From: CAVSRC01 sp963750065
GTDB taxonomy: Bacteria > Pseudomonadota > Alphaproteobacteria > Rhizobiales > Kaistiaceae
NCBI GenBank assembly: GCA_963750065.1
Contig: CAVVPK010000013.1
Coordinates: 59,814-123,813 of the forward strand
Length of the DNA: 64,000 bases
Direction of reading: 5' to 3'
The notes beneath the pieces are model-generated. The model saw nothing but the letters and a program-made list of their open reading frames with translations, made no database searches and had not been told where the DNA came from. Numbering within the stretch: position 1 is the first letter of the stretch; each line of letters starts with the position of its first letter. Position numbers and translations under genes: made by a program. Positions 44,763 to 56,569 of this stretch are shown here, one piece after another.

Positions 44763-47030
44763 ATGCGGGGCACTCCCCCCGCCGGGCCGCGCGTTCTGCT
44801 TCGTCGCCTCCGCGAAATCATGGCGGAGCCGATCAGCGCGCAAGCCCGGCTCGACAAGATCGTGACGCAGATCGCGGCCAACATGGTGGCCGAGGTGTGC
44901 TCGGTCTATGTCCTGCACGCTGACGGCAACCTCGAACTCTACGCCACCGAAGGTCTGAAGGCCGAGGCCGTCCACCACGCCCAGCTGCGCATCGGCCAGG
45001 GCCTGGTCGGCACCATCGCCGACGAAGCCCGGCCGCTGAACCTGCCCGACGCCCAGAGCCACCCGGCGTTCCGCTACATCCCGGAAACGGGCGAAGAGAT
45101 CTACCACTCCTTCCTCGGCGTGCCGGTGCTGCGCGCCGGGCGGACGCTCGGCGTGCTGGTCGTCCAGAACAAGGCGCACCGCACCTATCACGAGGAAGAA
45201 GTCGAGGCGCTGCAGACCACGGCCATGGTGCTGGCCGAGATGATCGCGGTCGGCGAACTGTCCGGCCTCGGCCGGCCCGGCACCTCGCTCGAACTCAAGC
45301 GGCCGATCGCGATCAGCGGCTTGCCCCTGTGCGAAGGCGTCGGTCTCGGCCTGGCCGTGCTGCATGAGCCGCGCGTGGTGGTCACGGCGCTGATCGGCGA
45401 GGACGCGACGGAGGAATCGCGGCGGCTCGACGAGGCGATTGCCGGCCTCAGGCTGTTCGTCGACGACATGCTGTCGCGCGACGACATCGCCACGGCCGGC
45501 GAGCACCGCGACATCCTCGAGGCCTATCGCATGTTCGCCAACGACCGCGGCTGGGTCCGGCGCATGCACGAGGCGATCCGCAACGGCCTGTCGGCGGAAG
45601 CGGCGGTCGAAAAGGTGCAGAGCGACATGCGGGCGCGCATGCTGCGCCAGACGGCGCCGTTCCTGCGCGACCGCCTGCACGATTTCGAAGACCTCACCAA
45701 CCGGCTGTTGCGCGTGCTGATGAACAAGCCGCACGGGCCGGGTGGCGAGGAATTGCCCAAGGACGCGATCATCGTGGCGCGCACCATGGGCGCGGCCGAG
45801 CTGCTCGATTACGACCGCGAGCGCATCCGCGGACTGGTGCTGGAAGAGGGCGGACCCACCAGCCATGTCACCGTCGTGGCGCGTGCGTTGGGCATCCCCA
45901 CGGTTGGCCGCGCCGCCAACGCCGTGGCGCTGGTCGACAACGGCGATGCCGTCATCGTCGACGGTGTCGCCGGCGAAGTGCATCTGCGCCCCAATGCCGA
46001 CGTCGAAGCGGCCTATGGCGAGAAGGTGCGCTTCCGCGCCAAGCGGCAGGAGCAGTACCAGCTTCTGCGCTCCCGGCCGGCGGTGACCACGGACGGGCTG
46101 CACGTGAACCTCCTGATGAATGCCGGCCTGCTCGTCGACCTGCCGCATCTGGCCGAATCGGGCGCGGAAGGCATCGGCCTTTTCCGCACCGAACTGCAGT
46201 TCATGGTCGCCGAGACCATGCCGCGGATGACCGAGCAGAAGGTTCTCTACGGCGAGGTGCTGACGGCGGCGGGCGATCAGCCGGTGACCTTCCGCACGCT
46301 CGACATCGGCGCCGACAAGGTGCTGCCCTACATGACGGCCAACAACGAGGAAAACCCGGCCATGGGCTGGCGGGCGATCCGCATCGGCCTCGACCGTCCT
46401 GGGCTATTGCGCACGCAGCTGCGCGCGCTCCTGCGCGCCGCGTCCGGGCGCGAATTGCGCGTCATGCTGCCCATGGTGACCGACCTCGACGAGGTGAAGA
46501 AGGCGCGGGCGATGATCGACAAGGAAATCGATCATATGCGCCGCCACGGGCACGTGGAACCGACGCGACTGATGCTCGGCGCCATGATCGAGGTGCCCTC
46601 GCTGCTGTTCCAGCTCGACGCCCTGGTCAGCGCCGTCGATTTCGTCTCGGTCGGCTCCAACGACCTGCTGCAGTTCATGATGGCGAGCGACCGCAGCAAT
46701 ACGCGGCTTGCCGGGCGCTTCGATGCCCTGTCGCGCCCGTTCCTGCGGGCGCTCAGGCAGATCGCCCAGACCGCCGACGGCAAGGTTCCGGTGACGCTGT
46801 GCGGCGAACTGGCCGGCGATCCGCTCGGCGCCATGGCGCTCATCGGCGTCGGCTACCGCTCGCTGTCCATGTCGCCGGCCTCGATCGGGCCGGTCAAGGC
46901 TATGGTGCTGGCGCTCGATGCCGACAAGGTCACCCGCAAGATCGATACGCTGCTCAACAACGACTTCGGCCAACACGGCGTGCGCAGCGAACTGACCGCG
47001 TTTGCCGAGGCGGAAGGCATTCCGCACTAG
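44763..47030 (+). CDS. ptsP: Phosphoenolpyruvate-protein phosphotransferase PtsP (EI-Ntr)
   Basis: A 755-residue enzyme I of the nitrogen phosphotransferase system. The N-terminal GAF domain (about 20-160) senses a ligand such as glutamine. The PTS enzyme I part has the phosphorylated His in G-G-P-T-S-H-V-T-V-V-A-R near 365 and the PEP-binding C-terminal domain with G-S-N-D-L-L-Q-F near 630 and the active Cys region C-G-E-L-A-G-D. It passes phosphate to NPr and EIIA-Ntr in regulation of nitrogen, potassium and stress responses. Confidence 0.96.
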   Translation: MRGTPPAGPRVLLRRLREIMAEPISAQARLDKIVTQIAANMVAEVCSVYVLHADGNLELYATEGLKAEAVHHAQLRIGQGLVGTIADEARPLNLPDAQSHPAFRYIPETGEEIYHSFLGVPVLRAGRTLGVLVVQNKAHRTYHEEEVEALQTTAMVLAEMIAVGELSGLGRPGTSLELKRPIAISGLPLCEGVGLGLAVLHEPRVVVTALIGEDATEESRRLDEAIAGLRLFVDDMLSRDDIATAGEHRDILEAYRMFANDRGWVRRMHEAIRNGLSAEAAVEKVQSDMRARMLRQTAPFLRDRLHDFEDLTNRLLRVLMNKPHGPGGEELPKDAIIVARTMGAAELLDYDRERIRGLVLEEGGPTSHVTVVARALGIPTVGRAANAVALVDNGDAVIVDGVAGEVHLRPNADVEAAYGEKVRFRAKRQEQYQLLRSRPAVTTDGLHVNLLMNAGLLVDLPHLAESGAEGIGLFRTELQFMVAETMPRMTEQKVLYGEVLTAAGDQPVTFRTLDIGADKVLPYMTANNEENPAMGWRAIRIGLDRPGLLRTQLRALLRAASGRELRVMLPMVTDLDEVKKARAMIDKEIDHMRRHGHVEPTRLMLGAMIEVPSLLFQLDALVSAVDFVSVGSNDLLQFMMASDRSNTRLAGRFDALSRPFLRALRQIAQTADGKVPVTLCGELAGDPLGAMALIGVGYRSLSMSPASIGPVKAMVLALDADKVTRKIDTLLNNDFGQHGVRSELTAFAEAEGIPH

Positions 47031-47089
47031 ACCTGTCCGCTTTACCCAATGGGCGCGGCGGTAGCCGTGACCGTGATACGATTTGGACC

Positions 47090-48166
47090 ATGCCGACACC
47101 CGTCTCACTGCCCCGGGAAAAGATCAGCGCCGTCGTCGCCCGCATGGCGGAAATCGACGACCGCCTGTCGCGTCCGCTCGGCCGCGAGGCGCTGGTCAAG
47201 CTGACCCGCGAGCGCGCCGAACTGGAGCCGGTGCATGCCGCCGTCACCGAACTGGAGGCGGCCGAGAAGGAACGCGGCGAGCTCGAATCGCTGCTGGCCG
47301 ACCCGGAAATGGCTGAAATGGCCGAGACGGAAGGGGCGGCGCTGGACGAGCGCATAGCGAGCTTAAGCGAAAAGGTGCGCTTGCTGCTGCTGCCCAAGGA
47401 CGAGGCCGACGAGAAGAACGCCATCCTCGAGATCCGCGCCGGCACCGGGGGCGACGAGGCGGCGCTGTTCGCCGGCGATCTGTTCCGCATGTATCAGCGC
47501 TATGCCGACCTGCACCGCTGGAAGGTGGCGGTGCTGGAAGAGAATCCCGGCGAGTACGGCGGCTACAAGGAAATCATCGCCAGCGTGAGCGGCAAGGGCG
47601 TGTTCGCCCGGCTGAAATTCGAATCGGGCGTCCACCGCGTGCAGCGCGTGCCGGAGACCGAGGCGAGCGGGCGCATCCACACCTCCGCCGCGACGGTGGC
47701 GGTGCTGCCCGAGGCCGAGGATGTCGACATCAAGATCAATCCCGACGAGATCCGCGTCGACACCATGCGTGCCTCGAGCGCCGGCGGTCAGCACGCCAAC
47801 ACCACCGATTCGGCGATCCGCATGACCCATGTTCCGACCGGCATCGTGGTCGTTTCCACCGGCCGTTCGCAGCACCAGAACCGCAGCCAGGCCCTGCAGA
47901 TTCTGGCCACCAGGCTTTACGATCTGGAGCGGCAGAAGGCGGACGACGAGCGCTCGGCGGCGCGGCGCGGGCAGGTGGGCAGCGGCGACCGCTCCGAGCG
48001 CATCCGCACCTACAATTTCCCCCAGGGGCGGGTGACCGACCACCGCATCAACCTGACGCTCTACAAGCTCGACCAGGTGCTCAACGGCGAGGCGCTGGAC
48101 GAGGTCGTCGAGGCGCTGATCACCGAGCACCAGGCGAGCCTGCTGGCCGCCGAACACGCCGCGTGA
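47090..48166 (+). CDS. prfA: Peptide chain release factor 1
   Basis: A 358-residue factor that releases the peptide at UAA and UAG. The G-G-Q motif is in S-S-A-G-G-Q-H-A-N-T-T-D-S-A near 230, the residue that PrmC methylates. Domain 2 region contains the expected R-I-P/H-codon-reading part downstream of the N-terminal helices. The start at 47090 gives the standard length; longer frames upstream are mirrors of ptsP. It overlaps prmC by four bases. Confidence 0.97.
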   Translation: MPTPVSLPREKISAVVARMAEIDDRLSRPLGREALVKLTRERAELEPVHAAVTELEAAEKERGELESLLADPEMAEMAETEGAALDERIASLSEKVRLLLLPKDEADEKNAILEIRAGTGGDEAALFAGDLFRMYQRYADLHRWKVAVLEENPGEYGGYKEIIASVSGKGVFARLKFESGVHRVQRVPETEASGRIHTSAATVAVLPEAEDVDIKINPDEIRVDTMRASSAGGQHANTTDSAIRMTHVPTGIVVVSTGRSQHQNRSQALQILATRLYDLERQKADDERSAARRGQVGSGDRSERIRTYNFPQGRVTDHRINLTLYKLDQVLNGEALDEVVEALITEHQASLLAAEHAA

Positions 48167-49044
48167 GCGTGGTGCTGCCGGCAGGGACGGCCGAGACCAT
48201 CGGAAGCCTGCGTCGCCGGATGGCAAGGCAGCTCAAGGCGGCGTTCGCAGCACGCGGCACCGATGGCACGCCGGCGCTCGATGCGCGCCTGCTGGTGGCC
48301 CATGCCACCGGGTTCGAACCACAGGCGGTGCCGCTCAACGACGACGTACCGGTCGATGCTGCTGAGAGCGCACGCGCCCTCGCGCTTGCCGAACGGCGGG
48401 CGCAGGGCGAGCCGGTGGCGCGCATCCTCGGCCGCAAGGAGTTCCACGGCCACGATTTCGTGCTGTCCGCCGACACGCTGGTGCCGCGGCCGGAGACCGA
48501 GACACTGGTCGATGCCGCGCTGGCGCTGATGGCGCCGGAGGCTCCTGTCGCGATCGTCGATGCGGGGACCGGCAGCGGTGCGATCCTGCTGTCGGTGCTC
48601 GCCGAGAGGCCGCATGCCATCGGCATCGGCATCGACATTGCGCCGGGCGCGGTGAGGACGGCGCGGGAGAACGCGATCCGTCTGGGGCTCGCCGAGCGCG
48701 CCCTGTTCGTGGTCGGCGACTGGCTGGCGGCGGTCGGCCGGGCCGATGTAATCCTTGCCAATCCACCCTACATAGAGGCTGAGACGATCAGCCGGCTCGA
48801 TGTGGACGTGCGCGAGCACGACCCGATCCGGGCGCTTTCAGGCGGCGCAGACGGCCTTGAAGCCATTCGCGCGGTTATTGCCGATGCCGGCCGGGTGCTT
48901 GCCGAAAACGGCGTGCTGGTGATGGAAATCGGCGCTGGCCAGGGGCCGCAGCTTGCAGCAATTGCAGACACGCAGGGCATGACGGTGCGTTTCGCCCAGG
49001 ATCTCGCCGGAATCGACCGGGTGGCGATCCTGGCCGGCCACTGA
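48163..49044 (+). CDS. prmC: Release factor glutamine methyltransferase PrmC
   Basis: A 293-residue SAM-dependent enzyme that methylates the Gln of the GGQ motif of release factors. It starts with GTG overlapping the prfA stop (GTGA). Seen: G-R-K-E-F-H-G-H-D-F near 95, V-D-A-G-T-G-S-G-A-I-L as motif I, and the catalytic L-A-N-P-P-Y-I-E near 200. Coupled translation with its substrate prfA is the common arrangement. Confidence 0.96.
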   Translation: MSVVLPAGTAETIGSLRRRMARQLKAAFAARGTDGTPALDARLLVAHATGFEPQAVPLNDDVPVDAAESARALALAERRAQGEPVARILGRKEFHGHDFVLSADTLVPRPETETLVDAALALMAPEAPVAIVDAGTGSGAILLSVLAERPHAIGIGIDIAPGAVRTARENAIRLGLAERALFVVGDWLAAVGRADVILANPPYIEAETISRLDVDVREHDPIRALSGGADGLEAIRAVIADAGRVLAENGVLVMEIGAGQGPQLAAIADTQGMTVRFAQDLAGIDRVAILAGH

Positions 49045-49420
49045 ATGCGTTGGGAGGCAATGATCGAAAAATACGCTTGGAAATCAGCCGCGAACCGGCT
49101 ACTTTCCGGGCGCCGCAGACAGGCGGGCGCGTCCATTTGGTGATTATCATGGACGCGAGGTCGCGGCAGCGGAAGCTGGAGGCGTTGCTCCGGACCGCAT
49201 TTACGCGATCTCGTCACGTCCGGATGTCCGGACCGTACTCTCAGTTCGGACAAGTCGGGCTGACGGGAGCTTTCCCGTTGGGGAAACCTTAATCGGGCGA
49301 GTCAACGTCGACAGAGGCCAATGGGCGGACCGGTACTGCCGGGCTCCGTCGCCGATCAGGGTGCCGTGGGCACGCTGGGGCCGTACGAAGTGATTCCGGT
49401 GCATGGATAGAGACAAGTCG
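49045..49420. other. Leader region before the DUF4167 gene
   Basis: No gene is recognised in these 376 bases. Short repeated motifs occur, such as GTCCGGA and GGACCG around 49220-49235 that can pair (CGTCCGGATGTCCGGACCG), and a CGGGAG/CTTTCCCG hairpin near 49265-49280. These could form a folded 5' leader for the DUF4167 mRNA. I cannot assign a known riboswitch. Confidence 0.4.
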
Positions 49421-50053
49421 ATGAGACCAGGACAGCAGAACAAGCGCATGCGCGGTCGCAACCGCAAGGGTCCCAATCCGCTGACCCGCTCCTTCGAGAG
49501 CAACGGCGGCGACGTGAAGATTCGCGGGACCGCTCTCCATATCGCCGAAAAGTACGTTCAGCTCTCCCGCGACGCTTCGTCCTCTGGTGATCGCGTTGCG
49601 GCTGAGAACTACCTGCAGCACGCCGAGCACTACTACCGCATCCTCGCCGCGGCGCAGGCGCAGATGCCCCAGCCGCAGCCGGTCGTGCGTAACGACGAAG
49701 ACGGCGACGGCGACGAAGACGGGGATGGCTCCGAGTACGGCACCGAGGGGTCGGGTCAGATGCAGCCGCAGCCGCAGCCGGTCCAGTATGGTGGTGAGCA
49801 GCCGGGGTTCAGTCCGGGCGATCCGCAGCCTTACGTCAACGGCAACGGCAATGTTCAGGAGCAACCCTTCGAAGGCCAGCCGACAGAGAACCGCGGCGGC
49901 GAGAACCGCGACCGTGGCGGGTTCCGCGGCGGGCGTCGCCGGCGGCCGTACCGTGATCGTCAGGGCGGCGAGCGCAGCGATGACGGGACGAGCAGCGAGG
50001 GGTCCCAGGGGCAGGAAGCGGCCCCTGCGGAATCGGCGCCGGCTGACGAATAG
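49421..50053 (+). CDS. DUF4167 domain-containing protein
   Basis: About 210 residues. The conserved domain (1-85) starts M-R-P-G-Q-Q-N-K-R-M-R-G-R-N and contains R-K-G-P-N-P-L-T-R-S-F-E-S-N-G and A-E-N-Y-L-Q-H-A-E-H-Y-Y-R. The rest is low complexity: Gln/Pro/Gly/Asp repeats and an Arg/Gly-rich stretch (R-G-G-F-R-G-G-R-R-R-R) like an RNA-binding RGG box. The function is unknown; RNA binding is inferred. The family is restricted to alphaproteobacteria to my knowledge. The frame is open to 49403, but M-R-P-G is the family start. Confidence 0.9.
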   Translation: MRPGQQNKRMRGRNRKGPNPLTRSFESNGGDVKIRGTALHIAEKYVQLSRDASSSGDRVAAENYLQHAEHYYRILAAAQAQMPQPQPVVRNDEDGDGDEDGDGSEYGTEGSGQMQPQPQPVQYGGEQPGFSPGDPQPYVNGNGNVQEQPFEGQPTENRGGENRDRGGFRGGRRRRPYRDRQGGERSDDGTSSEGSQGQEAAPAESAPADE

Positions 50054-50096
50054 CAGTCCCTTAGGCTTCGTATTCGCGCGCTGAAGACCCGCCGGT

Positions 50097-50852
50097 TCAA
50101 ACCGGCCCGATTGGCGTGCCGGTGACGAGTTCGCCACCTTCCACCACGCTGAGATAGATGCCGCAATCCGGGTGGCCGTAAGCCTTGAGCAGGCTCACCG
50201 GCAGCGTCAGGTCGCGCTTCGCCGTCTGCGGATTGACGTTGGTGGCCGCGCAGCGGTCGATACGGGCGTAGGCTTTCAAGGTCACGGCGCCGGCCGAAAC
50301 GGTCTTGTTGAGCCAGCCAAACTCCGCCCAGGCCGGCAGACCATCGACATAGAGGTTGCCGCGGAAGCGGAGCGGATGGACGGGCGCTCCAATCGTGCGT
50401 TCGATGTCGCGCACCGTCTCCAGATTGATCAGTGACAGGCACTTGGCCGCGGTATCGGTGAAGGCATGGCCGGGCGCGGAGACGATGCGCGCGGCGCCGC
50501 GCAGCTCGTCGGCCTCATAGGTATCGAAGAAGGCTTCGAGCGAGGCACGGCCGTCCTCGGTTTCGAGCGAGCCTTCGGCGACGATCTTCCCATCCTTGCG
50601 TATCGTGAGCGTGCGCGCCGCCTCGTTGAAGGTGGTGCCGATGGCGGCCAGCCGCTCGTTGCGCATCAGCATGAGGAAGGCAATCTTGGGCAGGTGCCTG
50701 GGTGCGGCGGGGTCGAACGTCGATGGCCCGTTCTCGATCGCCCAGGCGCGGTCGAAGGGCAGCGTCTCGCCGGCTTCGACGGGAACGCTGGCGAGAGCCT
50801 CCGGCGAGAGACCCTTCACCGGATAACGGTAGATCGAGACAATCTCAGGCAT
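50097..50852 (-). CDS. MOSC domain-containing protein
   Basis: A 251-residue protein with an N-terminal beta-barrel part (I-V-S-I-Y-R-Y-P-V-K-G-L-S-P-E near the start) and a C-terminal MOSC domain (about 110-245) with R-F-R-G-N-L-Y-V-D-G and R-C-A-A-T-N-V-N-P. The Cys in that last motif corresponds to the molybdenum-binding Cys of mARC and YcbX-type enzymes, so it may reduce N-hydroxylated compounds. No molybdenum cofactor genes are nearby. It converges on the DUF4167 gene. Confidence 0.85.
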   Translation of the reverse strand: MPEIVSIYRYPVKGLSPEALASVPVEAGETLPFDRAWAIENGPSTFDPAAPRHLPKIAFLMLMRNERLAAIGTTFNEAARTLTIRKDGKIVAEGSLETEDGRASLEAFFDTYEADELRGAARIVSAPGHAFTDTAAKCLSLINLETVRDIERTIGAPVHPLRFRGNLYVDGLPAWAEFGWLNKTVSAGAVTLKAYARIDRCAATNVNPQTAKRDLTLPVSLLKAYGHPDCGIYLSVVEGGELVTGTPIGPV

Positions 50853-50891
50853 GGCTGCAGGGAAGCCGAGCGGCGACCCTCACGTCAATGC

Positions 50892-52364
50892 CTAATTGCG
50901 CACATGGACGACCGCGATGTCGTCGGCATAGAGGCGGTGCCAGCCGGGCAGACGGTCGAGCCAGGCGTTTGCCGGCGTGTCGGGAGACAGCAGCGTCGCC
51001 CTAATCCCGTATTTGTCGAGCAGGCGGTCGAAATCGGCGGAATCGGCCAGAGTGACGGCCTTGTAGTAACGGTCGAAGAAGGCGCCGCCATAGAGTTCGG
51101 TGCGGCCGTCGATGAAGGTGGGGATGCCTTTGTAGACCAGATAACCGCCGAAATCGTACTGGTTGAGGACGGGGCCGGGATTGGCCTGCTTGAGCGCCGC
51201 GACGGCGGCGGCAGGCGTGATGCGCGCGTTCGGCGCGTAGTGGAGCGCCGCGGAGAGGGCAAAGGTCAGCGGCACAAGCGCGATCACAAGTGCGGCGACA
51301 GCCTTGGCCGAGGTGCCGAGGCCGGCATGTGCGCCTGGCTGGGCGCGAATGGTGGCAAACTGGCTTGCCAGCGGACGGGCGATGACGAGCGGCGCGACAA
51401 AGCCGAAGATCTCTGCGTTGCGCTCGGCCGAGAGCGCCATGTAGACGAGGCCGAGGAGGATGACGATGCGTACCGGCGGCAGCGTCACCCCGCGCCAGAG
51501 GGCCGATCCGAAGCCAAGCAGCAGAACGATTTCGAGACCCGTCAGGTGCGAAAAGTCGGCCGGTCTCCATTCGCCGATGATCGACAGTGCCGGACCGAGC
51601 CCAAGGATGTGCACGGTCATCAGCATCGACTGCCAGCCATAGGGCGTGACACAGCCGGCGACGAGCGCGGCAAGGCCGAAGCCGACCCAGCGGGCGGCGG
51701 TCCGCAGCCTTGTCTCGGCGGGTGAGGACACGATGGCGTCGAGGCCGACGGCGCCGACCATCATGATGCCGAAGGTGAAGCCACCGTGGAGGTTCGCCCA
51801 CAGCACCATCAGCGGCAGCAGCCAAAGCGATGGCGTCCGCTTCTCGTCCGCCGCGCGCACGAGCCCCGCCACCCAGGCGACCATGACGGGATAAGCCAGT
51901 ACATGCGGCCGGGCGACGACATGGGGCGCGGCGAGCAGGAAGGCAGTCGCCGCGAAGAGGACCGCATAAAGCGGGCGGAGATCGCGCAGAAGGAAGCGCG
52001 TCAGCAGGGCAAAGGCGAACGCCGCGGAAGCGGCGGCGAGCACCACCATGCCCGGCCAGCCGAAAGCCCCATGGGCGCCGGCATAGAGGAGCTGCGACAG
52101 CCATTCCTTGGCGATCCACGGGCTCCCGGCAAGGGTGAAGGAGAAGGGGTCGTGGGTGGGGAAGGCGCGATGGGCGACCATCCAGTCGCCGACGACGATG
52201 TGCCAGTAGCTGTCCGGATCGTTGAGCAGCTTGTCGCCGGAGACGAGCAGGACGAGGTAGAGGACGCCGGCGACGGAAAGCGGGATCAGGACCGGCGCCA
52301 GCGCGGAAAGGCCGCCGGTCTCACCCGCGCGGTGAAGCGGCAGGGAATGGTCGCGGCTCACCAT
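50892..52364 (-). CDS. Polytopic membrane protein, GT-C-like
   Basis: About 490 residues from the ATG at 52364. There are roughly ten or more hydrophobic segments. A loop near the N-terminus reads N-D-P-D-S-Y-W-H-I-V-V-G-D-W, which resembles the acidic first loop of integral-membrane glycosyltransferases (GT-C fold). The extracytoplasmic tail (about 390-490) contains N-Q-Y-D-F-G-G-Y-L-V-Y-K-G and F-I-D-G-R-T-E-L-Y-G-G. The sugar donor and acceptor are unknown. It overlaps the upstream PAP2 gene by seven bases, so the two work together. Confidence 0.7.
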   Translation of the reverse strand: MVSRDHSLPLHRAGETGGLSALAPVLIPLSVAGVLYLVLLVSGDKLLNDPDSYWHIVVGDWMVAHRAFPTHDPFSFTLAGSPWIAKEWLSQLLYAGAHGAFGWPGMVVLAAASAAFAFALLTRFLLRDLRPLYAVLFAATAFLLAAPHVVARPHVLAYPVMVAWVAGLVRAADEKRTPSLWLLPLMVLWANLHGGFTFGIMMVGAVGLDAIVSSPAETRLRTAARWVGFGLAALVAGCVTPYGWQSMLMTVHILGLGPALSIIGEWRPADFSHLTGLEIVLLLGFGSALWRGVTLPPVRIVILLGLVYMALSAERNAEIFGFVAPLVIARPLASQFATIRAQPGAHAGLGTSAKAVAALVIALVPLTFALSAALHYAPNARITPAAAVAALKQANPGPVLNQYDFGGYLVYKGIPTFIDGRTELYGGAFFDRYYKAVTLADSADFDRLLDKYGIRATLLSPDTPANAWLDRLPGWHRLYADDIAVVHVRN

Positions 52365-53494
52365 TGCGGTGCGGGCTCGTGTCTCTCGGGCGCAAAGCGA
52401 CGAAGCGTCCAGCCGATGCCGACCCAGATGAGCACCACCAGCGCCATCGATACCAGGCCGTCGATGGCATAGTGCCATCCGAGCGCCACCGAGGCCGCCT
52501 CGATGAAAGCCAGGAAGACGAGGCCGGCAATGCCGAGCCGGCGGTTCACCTGGAAGCCGGTGATGGCCCATAGCGCCGCCATGGCGACGTGTTCGCTGGG
52601 GAAGGCGGAGATGCCGGTGCCGAAGGAGACCATGCCGTGCTCGTAGACGTCCCAGAGCGCGCGCTGGATATCGTAGGCCGACCAGATCGAACCGCTGTTC
52701 GCCGCCAGCAGGTCGATGAGCGGCTGGAAGCGGGCGGTGTCGCCGGTTACATGGCCGAAATAGACCGGCCCGGCCGACAGGAAGGTGAGCGCCAGAAGAT
52801 TGCCGATGATGACCCAGGTGAGGATGTAGGCGAGAAAGAAGCGGACGCGGATGGGCTTCAGCGACGGCGCCAGCGCGACGATCGCCGGCACGAGCGCGAC
52901 CGCCAGCATCCAGCCGGTGGCATAGAGGAACTCGACGGCGCCCAGAATGTGGAGACGGGCAATCAGCGGCGTCACCAGGGTCCAGGGATCGTGGCCGCCG
53001 AAGAGGGTAGCATCGATATCGGCGATACGCGTGTCCCAGACATAGCCGGAGAGCGCCGGCAGCATGTTCTTGACCGAGGTGAAGGTGCCCATCAACACCA
53101 CCTGCAGGGCAACCAGCGCCAGGCCGGCGAAGGCGCGCGGCGTGGCGTAGGCGGAGGCCCTGGCGACGAGCCGCCCGAACGGGTGCGCCGGGCGCTCGCG
53201 CAAGATCGCGGGCAGCGTGCGGGCAAGCAGGAAGATGAGGATGGCGGCAAAGCCGCCGCGCAGCCAGATGGGCACGTAGAGGAAATAGCCGACCGGCGGA
53301 TCGCCGGGCAGCACGAAGGCCAGCGCGTTGGCGAGCACGATATAGACCGCGGCCAGCAGCCAGATCGGCCGGTCGGCGGCGAGTTCCGCCGTGAAGGTAG
53401 GCCAGGCGGCCCTCCAAATGCCCTTGGCGGCCGTCAATCCCGACATGACCGGCCGGCGCACGGCCAGCCTGATTTCCTCGGCTTTGGCAGTCAT
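52358..53494 (-). CDS. PAP2-family phosphatase, membrane
   Basis: A 378-residue membrane protein with about eight hydrophobic helices. The phosphatase signatures are F-P-S-E-H-V-A near residue 300 (the usual P-S-G-H has Glu in place of Gly) and G-W-H-Y-A-I-D-G near 345, giving the two catalytic histidines and the Asp. This fits lipid phosphatases that release phosphate from prenyl or phosphatidic substrates, perhaps the lipid carrier used by the partner membrane protein. The first signature motif (K-x6-R-P) is not clear. Confidence 0.8.
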   Translation of the reverse strand: MTAKAEEIRLAVRRPVMSGLTAAKGIWRAAWPTFTAELAADRPIWLLAAVYIVLANALAFVLPGDPPVGYFLYVPIWLRGGFAAILIFLLARTLPAILRERPAHPFGRLVARASAYATPRAFAGLALVALQVVLMGTFTSVKNMLPALSGYVWDTRIADIDATLFGGHDPWTLVTPLIARLHILGAVEFLYATGWMLAVALVPAIVALAPSLKPIRVRFFLAYILTWVIIGNLLALTFLSAGPVYFGHVTGDTARFQPLIDLLAANSGSIWSAYDIQRALWDVYEHGMVSFGTGISAFPSEHVAMAALWAITGFQVNRRLGIAGLVFLAFIEAASVALGWHYAIDGLVSMALVVLIWVGIGWTLRRFAPERHEPAPQW

Positions 53495-53628
53495 CCTCAG
53501 CTCCCGCGGGGTCTCGGGAGGACTCTGCCGGGCGAGAGATAAGGAAGGGTTAGCGGGGAGGCGGTGTTTTCTCCGGATACCACCCTCGCAGGGACCGCAA
53601 GGAGGCGTGCATCTTCTGGCCTCTCCCG

Positions 53629-53657
53629 CTTGCGCCAGAAATGACCCATGCCCATAT
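53629..53657 (+). promoter_or_regulatory. Sigma-32 (heat-shock) promoter of clpB
   Basis: CTTGCGC at 53629-53635 and CCCATAT at 53651-53657 are separated by 15 bp. The sigma-32 consensus is CTTGAAA and CCCATnT with similar spacing. It lies 107 bp before the clpB ATG, on the right strand, and supports control of clpB by the RpoH encoded in this window. Confidence 0.7.
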
Positions 53658-53763
53658 CCTGTGCAGCCGTGCCTTCGGGGCGGCGACGCTGGTTTTCAGC
53701 GGAAAATCACACGAACGGACCGGCGGGCCAGTTGGACGTCGGGGCCGGGTCAGGAGGCAGACA

Positions 53764-56373
<2,610 letters not shown>

Positions 56374-56403
56374 GGCGCGCGAAGCTTGGCTCACCGAATG
56401 AAG

Positions 56404-56437
56404 AGGCCCGGCAGAGATGCCGGGCCTTTTCTTTTTT
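56404..56437 (+). terminator. Rho-independent terminator of clpB
   Basis: AGGCCCGGCA and TGCCGGGCCT form a perfect 10-bp stem with a GAGA loop, followed by TTTCTTTTTT. It lies about 30 bp after the clpB stop. Confidence 0.93.
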
Positions 56438-56441
56438 GCGC

Positions 56442-56545
56442 CTCATCCTGAGGCGGCCGCGGAGCGGCCCTGGGAGGATGAGCAAGACCGCCCTCGACCC
56501 TTCGAGGCTCGCTGGCGCTCGGCACCTCAGGATGACGGCGGATCG
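56442..56545. repeat. Dispersed intergenic hairpin repeat (C-T-C-A-T-C-C-T-G-A-G type)
   Basis: CTCATCCT at 56442-56449 pairs with AGGATGAG at 56475-56482 around a GCGGCCG/CGGCC inner stem. A second half, ACCCTTCGAGGCTCGCTGGC and then CCTCAGGATGA, follows at about 56497-56536. This is a common rhizobial REP-type family with CTCAGGATGA/TCATCCTGAG motifs. Only this copy is in the window. Confidence 0.65.
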
Positions 56546-56569
56546 GAATGCACGGGTGCGGTCCGTCTG

